23,804 bases of DNA from Thermodesulfovibrionia bacterium (GCA_947258735.1 CAMYJJ010000012.1:1-23804), one strand, 5' to 3'; counted from the stretch's first letter, positions 1-7,875 are shown. A program made the numbers and translations. The notes: generated by a model from the letters alone, not told the origin.

Positions 1-2
1 TA

Positions 3-58
3 CGCTTCGGGTGGGGGAAGTACGAAAGTTTCTTAAGAAACTTTCGTAGCGCAGAAGC
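3..58. repeat. Perfect 28-bp palindrome with outer inverted arms
   Basis: Positions 21-48 form a perfect palindrome (left half TACGAAAGTTTCTT, right half its reverse complement). Outer arms CGCTTC (3-8) and GAAGCG (53-58) pair as well, so the block can fold into one long imperfect hairpin. There is no T-run, so it is not a clear terminator. It may end a gene lying before the window or be a dispersed palindromic repeat. Confidence 0.6.
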
Positions 59-148
59 GGGTAAGTGCGGAAGTGAATTTAAGCACGTATGTACTTGAGA
101 ACTTACGGGCTTTCCCTCTTTCCCAATGCAATATGTCACAATAAAAAT

Positions 149-1207
149 ATGTTCAATATTGACAATATTACCGCTCAGGTCAAACACAACTGCAACATAT
201 CCGACGCCCAATTCTGGGGGCTCTACTCACCATGCGGACTGTTATTGAGAATGCGTGATCTCTACAAGACTGAACACAGCCTGTCATCTGCTGATCCTGT
301 TGATCATAAAAAGGTGGGTGCCTGGATTGAGATGAGAGAGGGTCTCTGGGAAGAGATGGAACAGCTGGAGCTTAGAGATATTTCGATAAATGGAAAAACC
401 TGCAGCCCCTTTGCCGTAAAGAAAATCAATGCATTCCTCAATAAAGCAGGGTATATCTATGCAGCAGGCTACGGCAACATGATGAAGCCGGCCTTTATGA
501 TGGCCCGCTTATCAAAGGAATACTTCATCGGCAGATACAGGGTATATATTGCCGGTCAGGAACTGGCCCGCGACCTTGCCACGACACCGGCCATGACCAG
601 AGGGCATACCATCATTGCCAGACATGAGGTCATGCACATCTTTTTCCGTGACCGGTATGAAGACATGAACGCAAAAAACTGCAGCAGCACCCTGTCCCGG
701 GCATTTCAGGAATACGGTATTGAAAGGGGCATGGACAGGAACATTTCCGGCAAGAGGTTTGACAGATTATTTTCAGATTTGGTTTCAAAGGAAACCGCTG
801 CATTTGTCTATCATGAGGTGGGCGAGATCTCTCAGCGCAGAATTCTGGGTACCTGGTGGAAAGAGTTAATCATGGATGTTCCCTACAGCAGGGCCGAACT
901 GTTCTTACGAAACCTCAAAGACACCCTGGCCGATACCTGCAGTTCAGGGATGCTCTCCCATATTATTGAAAACAGAAAAGCTGGCTCATTGCATTTCTAC
1001 ATCGCCCTGTTAAAGGGCTTCAGAAAAAACATCATGCCCGAATTAGTTCCAGCATATAATGAATTCATAAGGACCGGCAACTGGGACACCATCGAAGATG
1101 TCCGGAAACGCGGGTACATACATGCAAGACATCTGGCACTTCAGTTAAAAGAGATGAATGAGAATGGTCTGGCAACCCCGGAGAATATAGAGAAGATGAT
1201 TCCGTAA
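149..1207 (+). CDS. Sfum_1244-like family protein of unknown function
   Basis: About 352 aa from the chosen start. The N-terminus has the pattern I associate with the Sfum_1244 (DUF6866-like) family: NITAQVKHNCNISDA, then CGLLLRMRDLYK and a W-rich segment. I recognise the family only from memory and know no biochemical role for it. An upstream ATG at 89 is possible, but the family pattern begins at the internal ATG at 149; neither has a strong ribosome binding site. There is no signal peptide or membrane segment. An HEVMH stretch (about residues 159-163 from this start) fits the HExxH zinc-protease pattern, but no third ligand or protease fold is evident, so it may be chance. Confidence 0.6.
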   Translation: MFNIDNITAQVKHNCNISDAQFWGLYSPCGLLLRMRDLYKTEHSLSSADPVDHKKVGAWIEMREGLWEEMEQLELRDISINGKTCSPFAVKKINAFLNKAGYIYAAGYGNMMKPAFMMARLSKEYFIGRYRVYIAGQELARDLATTPAMTRGHTIIARHEVMHIFFRDRYEDMNAKNCSSTLSRAFQEYGIERGMDRNISGKRFDRLFSDLVSKETAAFVYHEVGEISQRRILGTWWKELIMDVPYSRAELFLRNLKDTLADTCSSGMLSHIIENRKAGSLHFYIALLKGFRKNIMPELVPAYNEFIRTGNWDTIEDVRKRGYIHARHLALQLKEMNENGLATPENIEKMIP

Positions 1208-1208
1208 G

Positions 1209-1257
1209 TCGTTGCACGCCGTTCGTCGTTCGTCACTCATTACCCATTACTCATCAC
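1209..1257. repeat. Low-complexity phrase-like spacer
   Basis: The spacer after the preceding gene is made of drifting short phrases (CGTTCGTCGTTCGTCACTC, then ATTACCCATTACTCATCACT). Similar text recurs at about 9610-9656, 10797-10912, 11655-11706 and 15806-15842. It is not coding and has no perfect repeat unit. Confidence 0.5.
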
Positions 1258-1298
1258 TATGCAAATATTTTTTCATATCCTGCTAGAATAAAAAACCC

Positions 1299-1961
1299 AT
1301 GGGCAGATACCCTCAACGATCAAATGGACATGGCAGTTTAAAAGATATTCAAATCCTTGTGAATGAGCACCCCCATTCATTCTCAAAAGCAATCATAAAG
1401 AAACTGAATGTTGCGTCTACTGAAATTCAGTGGGTATCCCCTCTGAAAAGTGATAAATATGCTGAATACAGAGATGCAGATTTTATTGAAAGATTAGGAA
1501 TTAATACATTAAAAGTTAAGTTTGACAGGTTCTGGCCAAAACACGGCCCCCAGTGGGATGCCCTTGGTAGGGGGAATAAAAGAGAGGTGTTTCTTATAGA
1601 AGCCAAAGCAAATATCCCGGAGATTGTTACACAGGGATTAGAGGCCAGAAACACAACATCCGTTCGACGCATAAAGAAATCCCTGGCTGCTGCAAAATCA
1701 TATCTTGAAATTAAGAATAAAACCGATTGGGCAGGAACTTTTTATCAATATACCAACCGCCTCGCACACTTGTACTACTTGAGAAAACTCAACAGAGTCC
1801 CGGCATATCTTGTTTTTGTATATTTCATAGGTGATGAAAGTGTATCAGGCCCTAAAACCATCGAAGAGTGGAAGGCCGCACTAATAGTCATGAAGAAACA
1901 TCTTGGCACTGGCAAACATAAACTGTCGAAATATATTGCTGAGATTTTTATTCAAATATAA
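1299..1961 (+). CDS. Hypothetical protein, probable PD-(D/E)XK nuclease fold
   Basis: 220 aa, soluble. The segment GPQWDALG (D87), followed 14 residues later by EAKAN (E101, K103), matches the D-x(n)-(D/E)-x-K active site of PD-(D/E)XK nucleases: an acidic residue before one beta strand, then ExK at the end of the next hydrophobic strand (EVFLI). I do not recognise a named subfamily, so the substrate is unknown. No strong ribosome binding site precedes the ATG. The gene ends exactly where an IS3 transposase fragment begins, yet its C-terminus (KLSKYIAEIFIQI) looks like a natural end. It may be a stand-alone nuclease, a restriction-type enzyme, or an inactive member of the fold. Confidence 0.55.
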   Translation: MGRYPQRSNGHGSLKDIQILVNEHPHSFSKAIIKKLNVASTEIQWVSPLKSDKYAEYRDADFIERLGINTLKVKFDRFWPKHGPQWDALGRGNKREVFLIEAKANIPEIVTQGLEARNTTSVRRIKKSLAAAKSYLEIKNKTDWAGTFYQYTNRLAHLYYLRKLNRVPAYLVFVYFIGDESVSGPKTIEEWKAALIVMKKHLGTGKHKLSKYIAEIFIQI

Positions 1962-2178
1962 TCTTAGCAGAAAGCATGTAAGCCCCCTTATGAAGAAAAT
2001 GGGTATAGAGGCTATATACAGAAAGCCATGGCTGTTAAAGCCACATCCTGGACACAAAGTATATCCATATTTACTCAGAGGAATGGAGATTACCCGGGCC
2101 AGCCAAGTCTGGGCGGCTGATATTACCTACCTACCGATGGCAAAGGGGTTCTGCTATCTTGTAGCAATTGTCGATGAT
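1960..2178 (+). mobile_element. Remnant of an IS3-family transposase (orfB, rve domain start)
   Basis: The frame reads LSRKHVSPLMKKMGIEAIY, then PHPGHKVYPYLLRGMEITRA and QVWAADITYLPM..GFCYLVAIVD. This is the typical run of IS3/IS150-type OrfB just before and at the first catalytic Asp of the DDE integrase core. Homology stops at VAIVD around 2175. OrfA, the rest of the integrase core and both terminal inverted repeats are absent. The left edge abuts the stop codon of the nuclease-like gene and the right edge joins a truncated PIN toxin. It is a dead internal fragment left by rearrangement. Confidence 0.8.
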
Positions 2179-2323
2179 GCTCTATCTCTTTCCATACACT
2201 TTCCGGGACAAGAGGTTTATGGAAATCTGAAAGGAGATTGATACATCCGATCTCATCAAGATGGATGATCGGGCCTGCATCTAAAACAACACTTCGAATG
2301 AAAGCTTGATCAGTCTTTTCCAT
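2168..2323 (-). pseudogene. Truncated PIN-domain toxin (N-terminal piece)
   Basis: Read from the ATG at 2321-2323, the frame gives MEKTDQAFIRSVVLDAGPII, then HLDEIGCINLL and VPESVWKEIEHHRQ. This is the start of a DUF3368-like PIN ribonuclease, with the first catalytic Asp in VVLDAGP. Homology ends near HRQ (about 2168-2178), exactly where the opposite strand becomes IS3 transposase; the next 14 residues are antisense of the IS. The later PIN acidic residues are missing, so it cannot be an active nuclease. It overlaps the 3' end of its antitoxin gene by 14 bp, as in an intact operon. Confidence 0.75.
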
Positions 2324-2504
2324 GCAGGCCCCACTCAACGTCTTCTTTTAAGAAATGCTCCATGAGTTCAGGCTTGTGTGTTTCAAGGAACCGCCGGAGA
2401 GCTTCATTAATTACATCCGTTTCATTAGAGAACCACCCTCCTTCTACGAGCGTTTTAACCTGTTCGTACAACTTGTCAGGAAGTTCCGCATGTAATGTCT
2501 TCAT
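2310..2504 (-). CDS. Ribbon-helix-helix-like antitoxin (orphaned)
   Basis: 64 aa. The N-terminal beta strand (MKTLHAELPDKLYEQVKTLV) followed by helices in NETDVINEALRRFLETH fits CopG/ParD-type ribbon-helix-helix antitoxins, which bind their own operator and neutralise a PIN or RelE toxin. It is the first gene of the pair whose PIN toxin is truncated just downstream, with overlapping ends. With the toxin broken, the antitoxin is an orphan but its frame is intact. No strong Shine-Dalgarno sequence is seen; the only candidate is a weak GGGTG about 9 bp upstream. Confidence 0.7.
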   Translation of the reverse strand: MKTLHAELPDKLYEQVKTLVEGGWFSNETDVINEALRRFLETHKPELMEHFLKEDVEWGLHGKD

Positions 2505-2570
2505 TAGTGTTGCACCCGATTCAGAATTTTATTCATTATAACAATTAGCCTACATTATTCATACATCTTT

Positions 2571-2724
2571 GAGTCAGGGAGCAAAGTCTAAAAAAAGTTT
2601 TGAATACGGCACGATGCTATGAAATATATCATTGCGTTGGAAGGTCAATAAGGCACATGGTGTAATCTCCTGATTTTCTGCAAGACCGTTGCAATACTTT
2701 TTTTAGACTTTCCTCCCTTGATTC
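2571..2724. repeat. MITE-like element with about 28-bp inverted repeats
   Basis: Left arm 2571-2598 and right arm 2696-2724 are near-perfect reverse complements over 28-29 nt; they share the core AGTCTAAAAAAAGT and a GGGAG(C/G)AAAG stretch, with one gap and two mismatches. The roughly 97-bp interior has no ORF. The element sits between two toxin-antitoxin modules. It could be a miniature inverted-repeat transposable element or a long hairpin; no clear target duplication is visible. Confidence 0.65.
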
Positions 2725-2805
2725 ATGAATTATGTGGGTTAGACTTTTATGGAAATTTGAAAAAATAATGTCAAACATCAATTCCTTTATTTGTGACCAC
2801 AATTA

Positions 2806-2834
2806 TTGACACATTTACCTTGGCCCGGTATAAT
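2806..2834 (+). promoter_or_regulatory. Consensus sigma70-type promoter of the Phd/PIN module
   Basis: TTGACA (2806-2811), a 17-bp spacer and TATAAT (2829-2834) make a perfect -35/-10 pair. The start codon of the antitoxin is at 2854, with AGGAGG at 2844-2849 region upstream of it, so the leader is short. Confidence 0.85.
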
Positions 2835-2853
2835 GCTAATAATAGGAGGCAAT

Positions 2854-3120
2854 ATGAAGATCGCCACTGTAAGAGAATTCAGAGACAAGGCAACACGCTA
2901 TTTTAAGGAAGATGAACCGGTTCTTGTTACGCGACACGGAAAGGTAACAGGCCTTTATCTTCCAATTGAACACCCTGAAAGTTTTCCTCTGGAATTGAGA
3001 AAAGAAATGCTGGTCAGTATAGGAAAATATATAGGCAAGTCACTAGAAAAAAAGGGAGTAACAGAAGGGAAACTCATTGCCGACTTCAAATCCTTTAAAA
3101 AAACTCGCCGCAGACGCTAA
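2854..3120 (+). CDS. Phd/YefM-family antitoxin
   Basis: 88 aa. MKIATVREFRDKATRYFKED, followed by EPVLVTRHGKVTGLYLP, is the standard Phd/YefM DNA-binding fold, which represses its own promoter and masks a toxin through its basic C-terminal tail (KSFKKTRRRR). The ATG at 2854 is chosen over an in-frame TTG at 2806 because AGGAGG lies just before it and the consensus promoter covers the upstream region. Its 3' end overlaps the PIN toxin gene by 44 bp, which suggests translational coupling. Confidence 0.85.
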   Translation: MKIATVREFRDKATRYFKEDEPVLVTRHGKVTGLYLPIEHPESFPLELRKEMLVSIGKYIGKSLEKKGVTEGKLIADFKSFKKTRRRR

Positions 3121-3499
3121 TGTTATTTTATCTGCAGTAGCTGGTAAAGCCGCTCTCAGAATATTTCTTAAGGAAAATATTGAGATAGTTACGACTCAAT
3201 TCAATATTGCTGAAGTCAGAGAGTATTTATCTGTTATGGCAGGCAAATATGATTTGGCTGAAGAGATCCTTGAATCACAACTGAAGCTTCTTCCCTTAAA
3301 AATATACTCGCTGGATCAATACAAGAGTTTCCTGCCAAAAGCCACAAAGATAATGTCTGGAAGGGATACGGATGATATTGAACTGCTGGCACTGGCCATG
3401 AAACTGAAAGTGCCCGTCTGGAGTAATGACAGGGATTTCACTGTTTCTCATGTACCCGTTTTCACGACAGCAAAGCTGTTGAAAGAACTCAAGGCATGA
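3077..3499 (+). CDS. PIN-domain toxin ribonuclease
   Basis: 140 aa, starting at TTG inside the antitoxin gene. PIN motifs are visible: first Asp in LAADANVILS (D13), a Glu in NIAEVREYL, paired acids in GRDTDDIELLALA and the last Asp in WSNDRDF. PIN toxins cut RNA with Mg2+ bound by these acids. The TTG start with 44-bp overlap is unusual, but the frame contains no better start before the first catalytic Asp. It forms a Phd-PIN toxin-antitoxin pair with the preceding gene. Confidence 0.85.
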   Translation: MPTSNPLKKLAADANVILSAVAGKAALRIFLKENIEIVTTQFNIAEVREYLSVMAGKYDLAEEILESQLKLLPLKIYSLDQYKSFLPKATKIMSGRDTDDIELLALAMKLKVPVWSNDRDFTVSHVPVFTTAKLLKELKA

Positions 3500-3587
3500 G
3501 TTCATATGGATGCGTCTTCAGTTTAGAGTAAAAATCTGTTATTATTGTGTGAGTTTTCGCTGCATGCTGAACGCTGACAGCTCTTTT

Positions 3588-3685
3588 GGGAGCGTATAAG
3601 GTTCTGGTGTCCTTCCCGGACTTCAAATCCGGTGTGGCCTGCCACAAGTGGGCCGGGTGGGTTCGATTCCCACACGCTCCCGCCA
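3588..3685 (+). tRNA. selC: tRNA-Sec (anticodon TCA)
   Basis: 98 nt including an encoded CCA. The acceptor stem is 8 bp (GGGAGCGT with ACGCTCCC), followed by G73 and CCA. The anticodon stem is CCGGA/TCCGG around the 7-nt loop CTTCAAA, with anticodon TCA at 3623-3625. A long variable arm (around GGCC...GGCC) precedes a T arm GTGGG-TTCGATT-CCCAC. The 8-bp acceptor, long extra arm and UCA anticodon are diagnostic of the selenocysteine tRNA that decodes UGA with SelB. It is the key support for the three UGA-containing genes in this window. Confidence 0.96.
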
Positions 3686-3895
3686 AAATAAACTAAATAA
3701 AATAAGATATTATATAATCAGCGATAATTATGCCCCTGAAAATAAACCGTTCGTGGGTCTGACCATTTTATAAAATTCATCTTTAAGCTAATAGCGATCA
3801 GACAACTAAATTACAAATTATGTTATACGAATTATTAATTATTAGATCGGAATATTTAAATAATGTGGGGTAAGAATCCGTTATTACTATTGAGT

Positions 3896-4297
3896 TTATG
3901 TTGTCCAGTTTTCAACTTTTAGTCCATTGATTCTCCTAAATTCTTTAGTATTATTCGTCACCATGACTACCCCCAAACTCAGCGCGTGAGCTCCAATTAG
4001 CATATCCATTGAGCCTATCGGCTGTCCCTTCTTTTCAAGCTGTGCCCTTACTTTACCGTACGCTTCTGCGGCTTTTTCATTAAAGTCGGCAATTTCAAGC
4101 GGAACGGTAAATCCGCTTAATGCGTCGTGATTCTGCTGAACATAAGAGCTTTTTTCAACGCCATAGCGCAACTCTGCCAGTGTTACTGATGAAATGAGGA
4201 TGTCCCCAGGCACATATTGAGTGAATCTTTTCAGTACCTTTGCAGGCTTTTGCCTGATTATATAAATGCATATATTCGTGTCAAGCATGAACTTCAT
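3896..4297 (-). CDS. vapC: VapC-type PIN toxin
   Basis: 133 aa. The N-terminus MKFMLDTNICIYIIR has the first PIN Asp (D6); TLAELRYG carries the conserved Glu; GSMDMLIGAHAL carries the third acid; VTNNTKEFRRINGLKVENW is the usual VapC ending, here with Asn in place of the common Asp. VapC toxins cleave tRNA or rRNA. The start codon overlaps the antitoxin stop by one base, so translation is coupled. Confidence 0.9.
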   Translation of the reverse strand: MKFMLDTNICIYIIRQKPAKVLKRFTQYVPGDILISSVTLAELRYGVEKSSYVQQNHDALSGFTVPLEIADFNEKAAEAYGKVRAQLEKKGQPIGSMDMLIGAHALSLGVVMVTNNTKEFRRINGLKVENWTT

Positions 4298-4524
4298 TAA
4301 AAACCCTCTCTTTTCTGCAGCGGTGGCTGGAGCCTTTCGGACATAAAATCATCAGAAAACCGGTCAAGGCTTTTGACAAGTGAATCCCACGATTCTTTTT
4401 CAGGTATTAACATAACGATATTGCCGGATTTCTTTACCAGCACATGGTCATCGTCAAACCTGCACTCTTTAGGAAGGCGGACTGCCTGACTTTGGCCATT
4501 TTTAAATATCTTTGCGGTTTTCAT
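4297..4524 (-). CDS. vapB: VapB/AbrB-type antitoxin
   Basis: 75 aa. MKTAKIFKNGQSQAVRLPKE is the classic SpoVT-AbrB/MazE DNA-binding start of VapB antitoxins, and the C-terminal tail would bind VapC. It is directly upstream of vapC with a one-base overlap. GGAGGG lies just before the ATG. A palindromic AT-rich operator lies about 20-45 bp upstream, consistent with conditional cooperativity in autoregulation. Confidence 0.9.
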   Translation of the reverse strand: MKTAKIFKNGQSQAVRLPKECRFDDDHVLVKKSGNIVMLIPEKESWDSLVKSLDRFSDDFMSERLQPPLQKREGF

Positions 4525-4542
4525 AGTGAACCCTCCATTTAT

Positions 4543-4567
4543 TAGTATATATTAATAGTATATACTA
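4543..4567 (-). promoter_or_regulatory. Probable VapBC operator
   Basis: TAGTATATATTA (4543-4554) and TAGTATATACTA (4556-4567) are two near-identical 12-bp units, the second a perfect palindrome. They lie just upstream of vapB, where VapBC complexes usually bind. A TATACT within the repeat could serve as the -10 box. Confidence 0.6.
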
Positions 4568-4737
4568 TGAGTTCTCTCTATGCAAGCTGCACTTGTTCCC
4601 GGCAGTCATAATACTCCAGCCCCAAACAAAGCACATCACTCTCATTAAATCGGTGCTCCAGAGTAAATTAATTCTTCCATGCATTTGCCTATCATTTCCC
4701 GTTCTATGATGTCTATCACAGAATGTGCAGGGTCGCT

Positions 4738-5577
4738 TTACAATGATGCATCCTGTTTTATCCTTATATAAGATGGAAATCTGGGAATGCCTGATTTGTA
4801 AAATCCATAATACTTAAAAGATATAATGGATCCGATTTGTGGCGGGTTTTCTCTATCTTTATCACTAAAACCGGTACCTATCTTAAATCTTGTCCTGTCC
4901 GGCAATTCAACGAGCAAAGACCCCAGTCTGCCCAGATTTCTGCCTTCACCATCTAAATGATCAACAACCACGGCATCCATGTCATGGTAACTCTTCACCT
5001 TCATGATCTCATCACTCCGGCCGGTCGTGTAAAGTGAGTCAGGTTTTCTTATTATTAATCCTTCTCCACCCATCTTTTCTACCCTAACCAGCTCCTCCTT
5101 GAGCTGCTCCTTACCCTTTACGGTCTTTTGTGAAATGACAAAGGCATAATCAGAGGGGTGTTTTGCAAACCATTGGCTGGCCATGTTCAATCTTCGTTCA
5201 AACCCGTTCCCGGCCTCAGGCACATCAAAAATGCCAAATTTCAGGTCAAGCCAACCATTATGAGCTTTACGTGTTTTAACAATACTGACGGTTTTTTCAA
5301 AGGTGTTCCGTCCTCCCCATATTTCACCCTCCAGAGCAAAATCAGGAAAATTTTTCAGAAACGCCGCAGGAGGATTAAAGGGAATGCCGTTTTTTGACAG
5401 CAGTCTTTCTCCGTCCCAATACCCTCTCACCCCATCAAGCTTTTCACTCATCAGCCAATTGGATATATCAATATTATCCTCATAGACCTCGGGAAGCATG
5501 ATATCAAGGGCGTCTGCGCTGGCGCCCGTGATCAGGCAGAATATCATTAATATAAAACATCCAATTTTATTTAACAT
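4738..5577 (-). CDS. Secreted ATP-dependent DNA ligase, LigE type
   Basis: 279 aa, close to the usual minimal Lig E length. A signal peptide (about residues 1-23, MLNKIGCFILMIFCLITGASA) implies periplasmic location. Motif I is SEKLDGVRGYW with adenylated Lys46; SKNG follows; ALEGEIWGGR is motif III; EGLIIRKP is motif IV; IMKVKS is motif V. The C-terminal OB domain ends with ISFKYYGFYKSGIPRFPSY, typical of this group. Lig E enzymes seal nicks in extracellular or incoming DNA and are linked to uptake or biofilm DNA. The ATG follows AAGGGGG. It stands alone and is divergent from the GHKL ATPase gene. Confidence 0.88.
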   Translation of the reverse strand: MLNKIGCFILMIFCLITGASADALDIMLPEVYEDNIDISNWLMSEKLDGVRGYWDGERLLSKNGIPFNPPAAFLKNFPDFALEGEIWGGRNTFEKTVSIVKTRKAHNGWLDLKFGIFDVPEAGNGFERRLNMASQWFAKHPSDYAFVISQKTVKGKEQLKEELVRVEKMGGEGLIIRKPDSLYTTGRSDEIMKVKSYHDMDAVVVDHLDGEGRNLGRLGSLLVELPDRTRFKIGTGFSDKDRENPPQIGSIISFKYYGFYKSGIPRFPSYIRIKQDASL

Positions 5578-5762
5578 GTGTCCCCCTTTGATTAAGAACA
5601 GCTAACATGGTTTCAATTGTTCCATCCCTTTCACTACACAGGACGGTCCTATCTTTAAAAACAATATGGATTCAGAGATAACAGCCCACATCCCCATTGG
5701 CTATTCATTATATCAAATTAAAGCAGTGATTGGCTCAAAGGGTCTTGTTCAGTAACATAATT

Positions 5763-5781
5763 ATCGAGGTCCGACCTCGAT
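5763..5781. repeat. 19-nt perfect hairpin, ATCGAGGTC type
   Basis: Arms ATCGAGGTC and GACCTCGAT flank a single central C; two further base pairs extend the arms. The same design with paired base changes occurs at 21211-21229 (ATCGAAGTT-T-AACTTCGAT). It lies in the 320-bp gap 5578-5898, where I see no other gene or clear promoter. Confidence 0.6.
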
Positions 5782-5898
5782 AATCCTAAACAAATATACT
5801 CCGCTATTTTGAATCTGATATTATAAGGTGATATCGAGAGGACAAATCACTGACATGAGAAAAGGGGCAACGTTATCAAACAAAAGAAATCCGGTCAG

Positions 5899-7683
5899 GT
5901 GAGCGGAGGAAGACTCCGCATAGGCGACAACTGGAATGCAATTACGATCATCGCCCTTTCCCAGAGCAACCCGTTGAAAGCGATCGCTGAATTTGTTGAA
6001 AACAGCATTGACGCAGGCGCACAAAATATAACGATTATACGAGGCAAGGCGAAAGGCGACAGTTTTCTCCGGATTATCGATGATGGTGAGGGTATAAGAA
6101 GAGATGAAGACGGACTTCCTGATTTTAAATACGTGGCTACCCATATCTGTGATTCCATTAAGAGACAGTTAAAGAAGGAGGGTGCCGGAGGAATACAGGG
6201 AGAATTCGGGATTGGACTGCTCAGCTTCTGGACGGTAGGGGAGCAGCTCAGCATTCTCTCGTCCGGCCAGGACGACAGGACCTATCAAATGCAGATGGTC
6301 AAGGGCGACCCCGGGTATACCATTAAGCAAAAACGTACGCTGATACCTGTAAGCGGTACGGAACTTTCCATCTCGCCGCTGCTCCCCGGTGTCAGTCATA
6401 TGAACGGCGAGAAGATACAGCGTTACCTTGCTTCAGAGCTGAGGGACCGCATTCGCAAATCAGAGATTACTGTACGGATAACTGACAGGACAGCGCGTAA
6501 AGAGCTTCTGGTTGAGCCGCGCGAGTTTTCAGGCCGGCTGCTTCATCGTCTTCCCGCGGTCTCTTCCGGAAAAGGGGAAGTGTATACGGAACTCTACCTT
6601 AACGAAGCAGGAAGTGAAAATATTGTCGGCCTGTACCGTTCAGGCACAAGGGTCCTGAATTCAATTACAGAACTCGACAAGTTCAGGTCCGAGCCGTGGA
6701 CTTCGGGCTGGCTGCAGGGCATTATCGATGCCCCCTATCTGAATCTTACACCGGGCACGAGAAGCGGAGTTATTCATGACAATAATTTTGCTGAATTTGC
6801 ATCAGCCATTAAACTGCTTGAGACAAGGCTGAACGAAATCATTGCCGGGCAGCGCAAGGCAGAAGAAGAGAGGGCAAGCCGGAAGATACTCAAGTCTGTT
6901 CAGAATGCGCTGAAGGAAGCGATTCTGGCTCTTCCTAAAGATGAGTATGACTGGTTCGATATTCATGTAGACAGCAGGAGCAGGTCCGGAACTTCAGCGA
7001 GAGACGTTGTTCCGGTCTCCGGTGAAGATACGGCAAAGCCTATGGCAACTTCATCTGGAGAGGAAACAGCCGAGCAGAAAGAATTTTTTGAATTTGCAGG
7101 CCCTCTTTTCAGCGTCCGGATATCTCCGGCATCGGCAGTTGTTTCTGTGGGAAGAGTGAAAAACTTCCGCGCCATACCGCGGGACCAGAGGCGGAGGCTC
7201 GTTGAAGAAGGCTTGACCTTCCTCTGGGAAATAAAGGAGGGGGAAGGGACGCTTGAAAACACCTCCGCTGAAATAGTCACTTTCAGGGCTGCGAATGAAC
7301 CCGGTCTCACAACTCTTTTATTGACGGTGACCCAGGGGGCAACTGTCTGCACTGCCGAAGGATTGATAACAGTGACTGATACAATTATCCCTAAACATGA
7401 TGAGAGCGCTGTTTTAAGGAAGGGAATGCCCGGATACACATTCAGACGTGCCCCGGGTGAGCTATGGCGGTCACAGTACGATGAGAAGCAGAACGTTATT
7501 ATTATCAACAACGCTCACAGGGACTTTGTCTATGCATCAAAAAACAGGGCAAGAAAGCTGCGATATATCTGCCGGCTTTTTTCAAAGGAACTCGTTTACC
7601 GTAACTTCCCGGGGCTGCCTGCAGAACAGCTTCTTGAGCGTATGATTGAGTTGAATCTTTATACGGAAGACAATCTGAAATAA
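5899..7683 (+). CDS. GHKL ATPase (MORC/Hsp90/MutL-like) of unknown role
   Basis: 594 aa from a GTG start. The N-terminus has all GHKL ATP motifs: E31-FVE-N35 (catalytic Glu and Mg-binding Asn), D61-DGEG65-I (DxGxG), and G101-EFGIG106 (GxxGxG lid). A transducer-like domain follows to about 310, then a charged helix, an acidic linker and an Ig-like beta domain (about 400-500: VSVGRVKNFRAIP...LTVTQGATVCTAEGLITVTD). The conserved tail includes QNVIIINNAHRDFVYA and LPAEQLLERMIELNLYTEDN. The start is uncertain: the frame is open back to 5854 with plausible coding sequence (KQKKSGQ) but no ATG, and a 15-codon ORF from ATG 5855 ends in a TGA overlapping the GTG. No GHKL partner is next to it. Confidence 0.8.
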   Translation: MSGGRLRIGDNWNAITIIALSQSNPLKAIAEFVENSIDAGAQNITIIRGKAKGDSFLRIIDDGEGIRRDEDGLPDFKYVATHICDSIKRQLKKEGAGGIQGEFGIGLLSFWTVGEQLSILSSGQDDRTYQMQMVKGDPGYTIKQKRTLIPVSGTELSISPLLPGVSHMNGEKIQRYLASELRDRIRKSEITVRITDRTARKELLVEPREFSGRLLHRLPAVSSGKGEVYTELYLNEAGSENIVGLYRSGTRVLNSITELDKFRSEPWTSGWLQGIIDAPYLNLTPGTRSGVIHDNNFAEFASAIKLLETRLNEIIAGQRKAEEERASRKILKSVQNALKEAILALPKDEYDWFDIHVDSRSRSGTSARDVVPVSGEDTAKPMATSSGEETAEQKEFFEFAGPLFSVRISPASAVVSVGRVKNFRAIPRDQRRRLVEEGLTFLWEIKEGEGTLENTSAEIVTFRAANEPGLTTLLLTVTQGATVCTAEGLITVTDTIIPKHDESAVLRKGMPGYTFRRAPGELWRSQYDEKQNVIIINNAHRDFVYASKNRARKLRYICRLFSKELVYRNFPGLPAEQLLERMIELNLYTEDNLK

Positions 7684-7875
7684 AACGTATAAAAAGATGA
7701 ATATAAGAAACGGTGAATAATGTTTGCCGACTCACAAACGACAATTTTTTATGGCTTCGTACATCGCAAATCGCTGCTCGTCATTCTCTTTTTATTCTTT
7801 ATTCGTAATGAATAATTTTATAGCTTATCGCTTATAGCTACTGTTACAGCATGGATACCTGATTTACCCCTTTTT

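Noticed and set aside
623..640. HEVMH in the first gene as a zinc metalloprotease site.
   Set aside because: Only the five-residue motif is present, without a downstream ligand pattern; kept as a remark, not a call.
3489..3686. 65-aa open frame on the minus strand.
   Set aside because: It is antisense to tRNA-Sec and reads tRNA sequence as protein.
6963..7511. 182-aa open frame opposite the GHKL ATPase.
   Set aside because: The plus-strand frame has clear domain motifs over the same region; this one has none.
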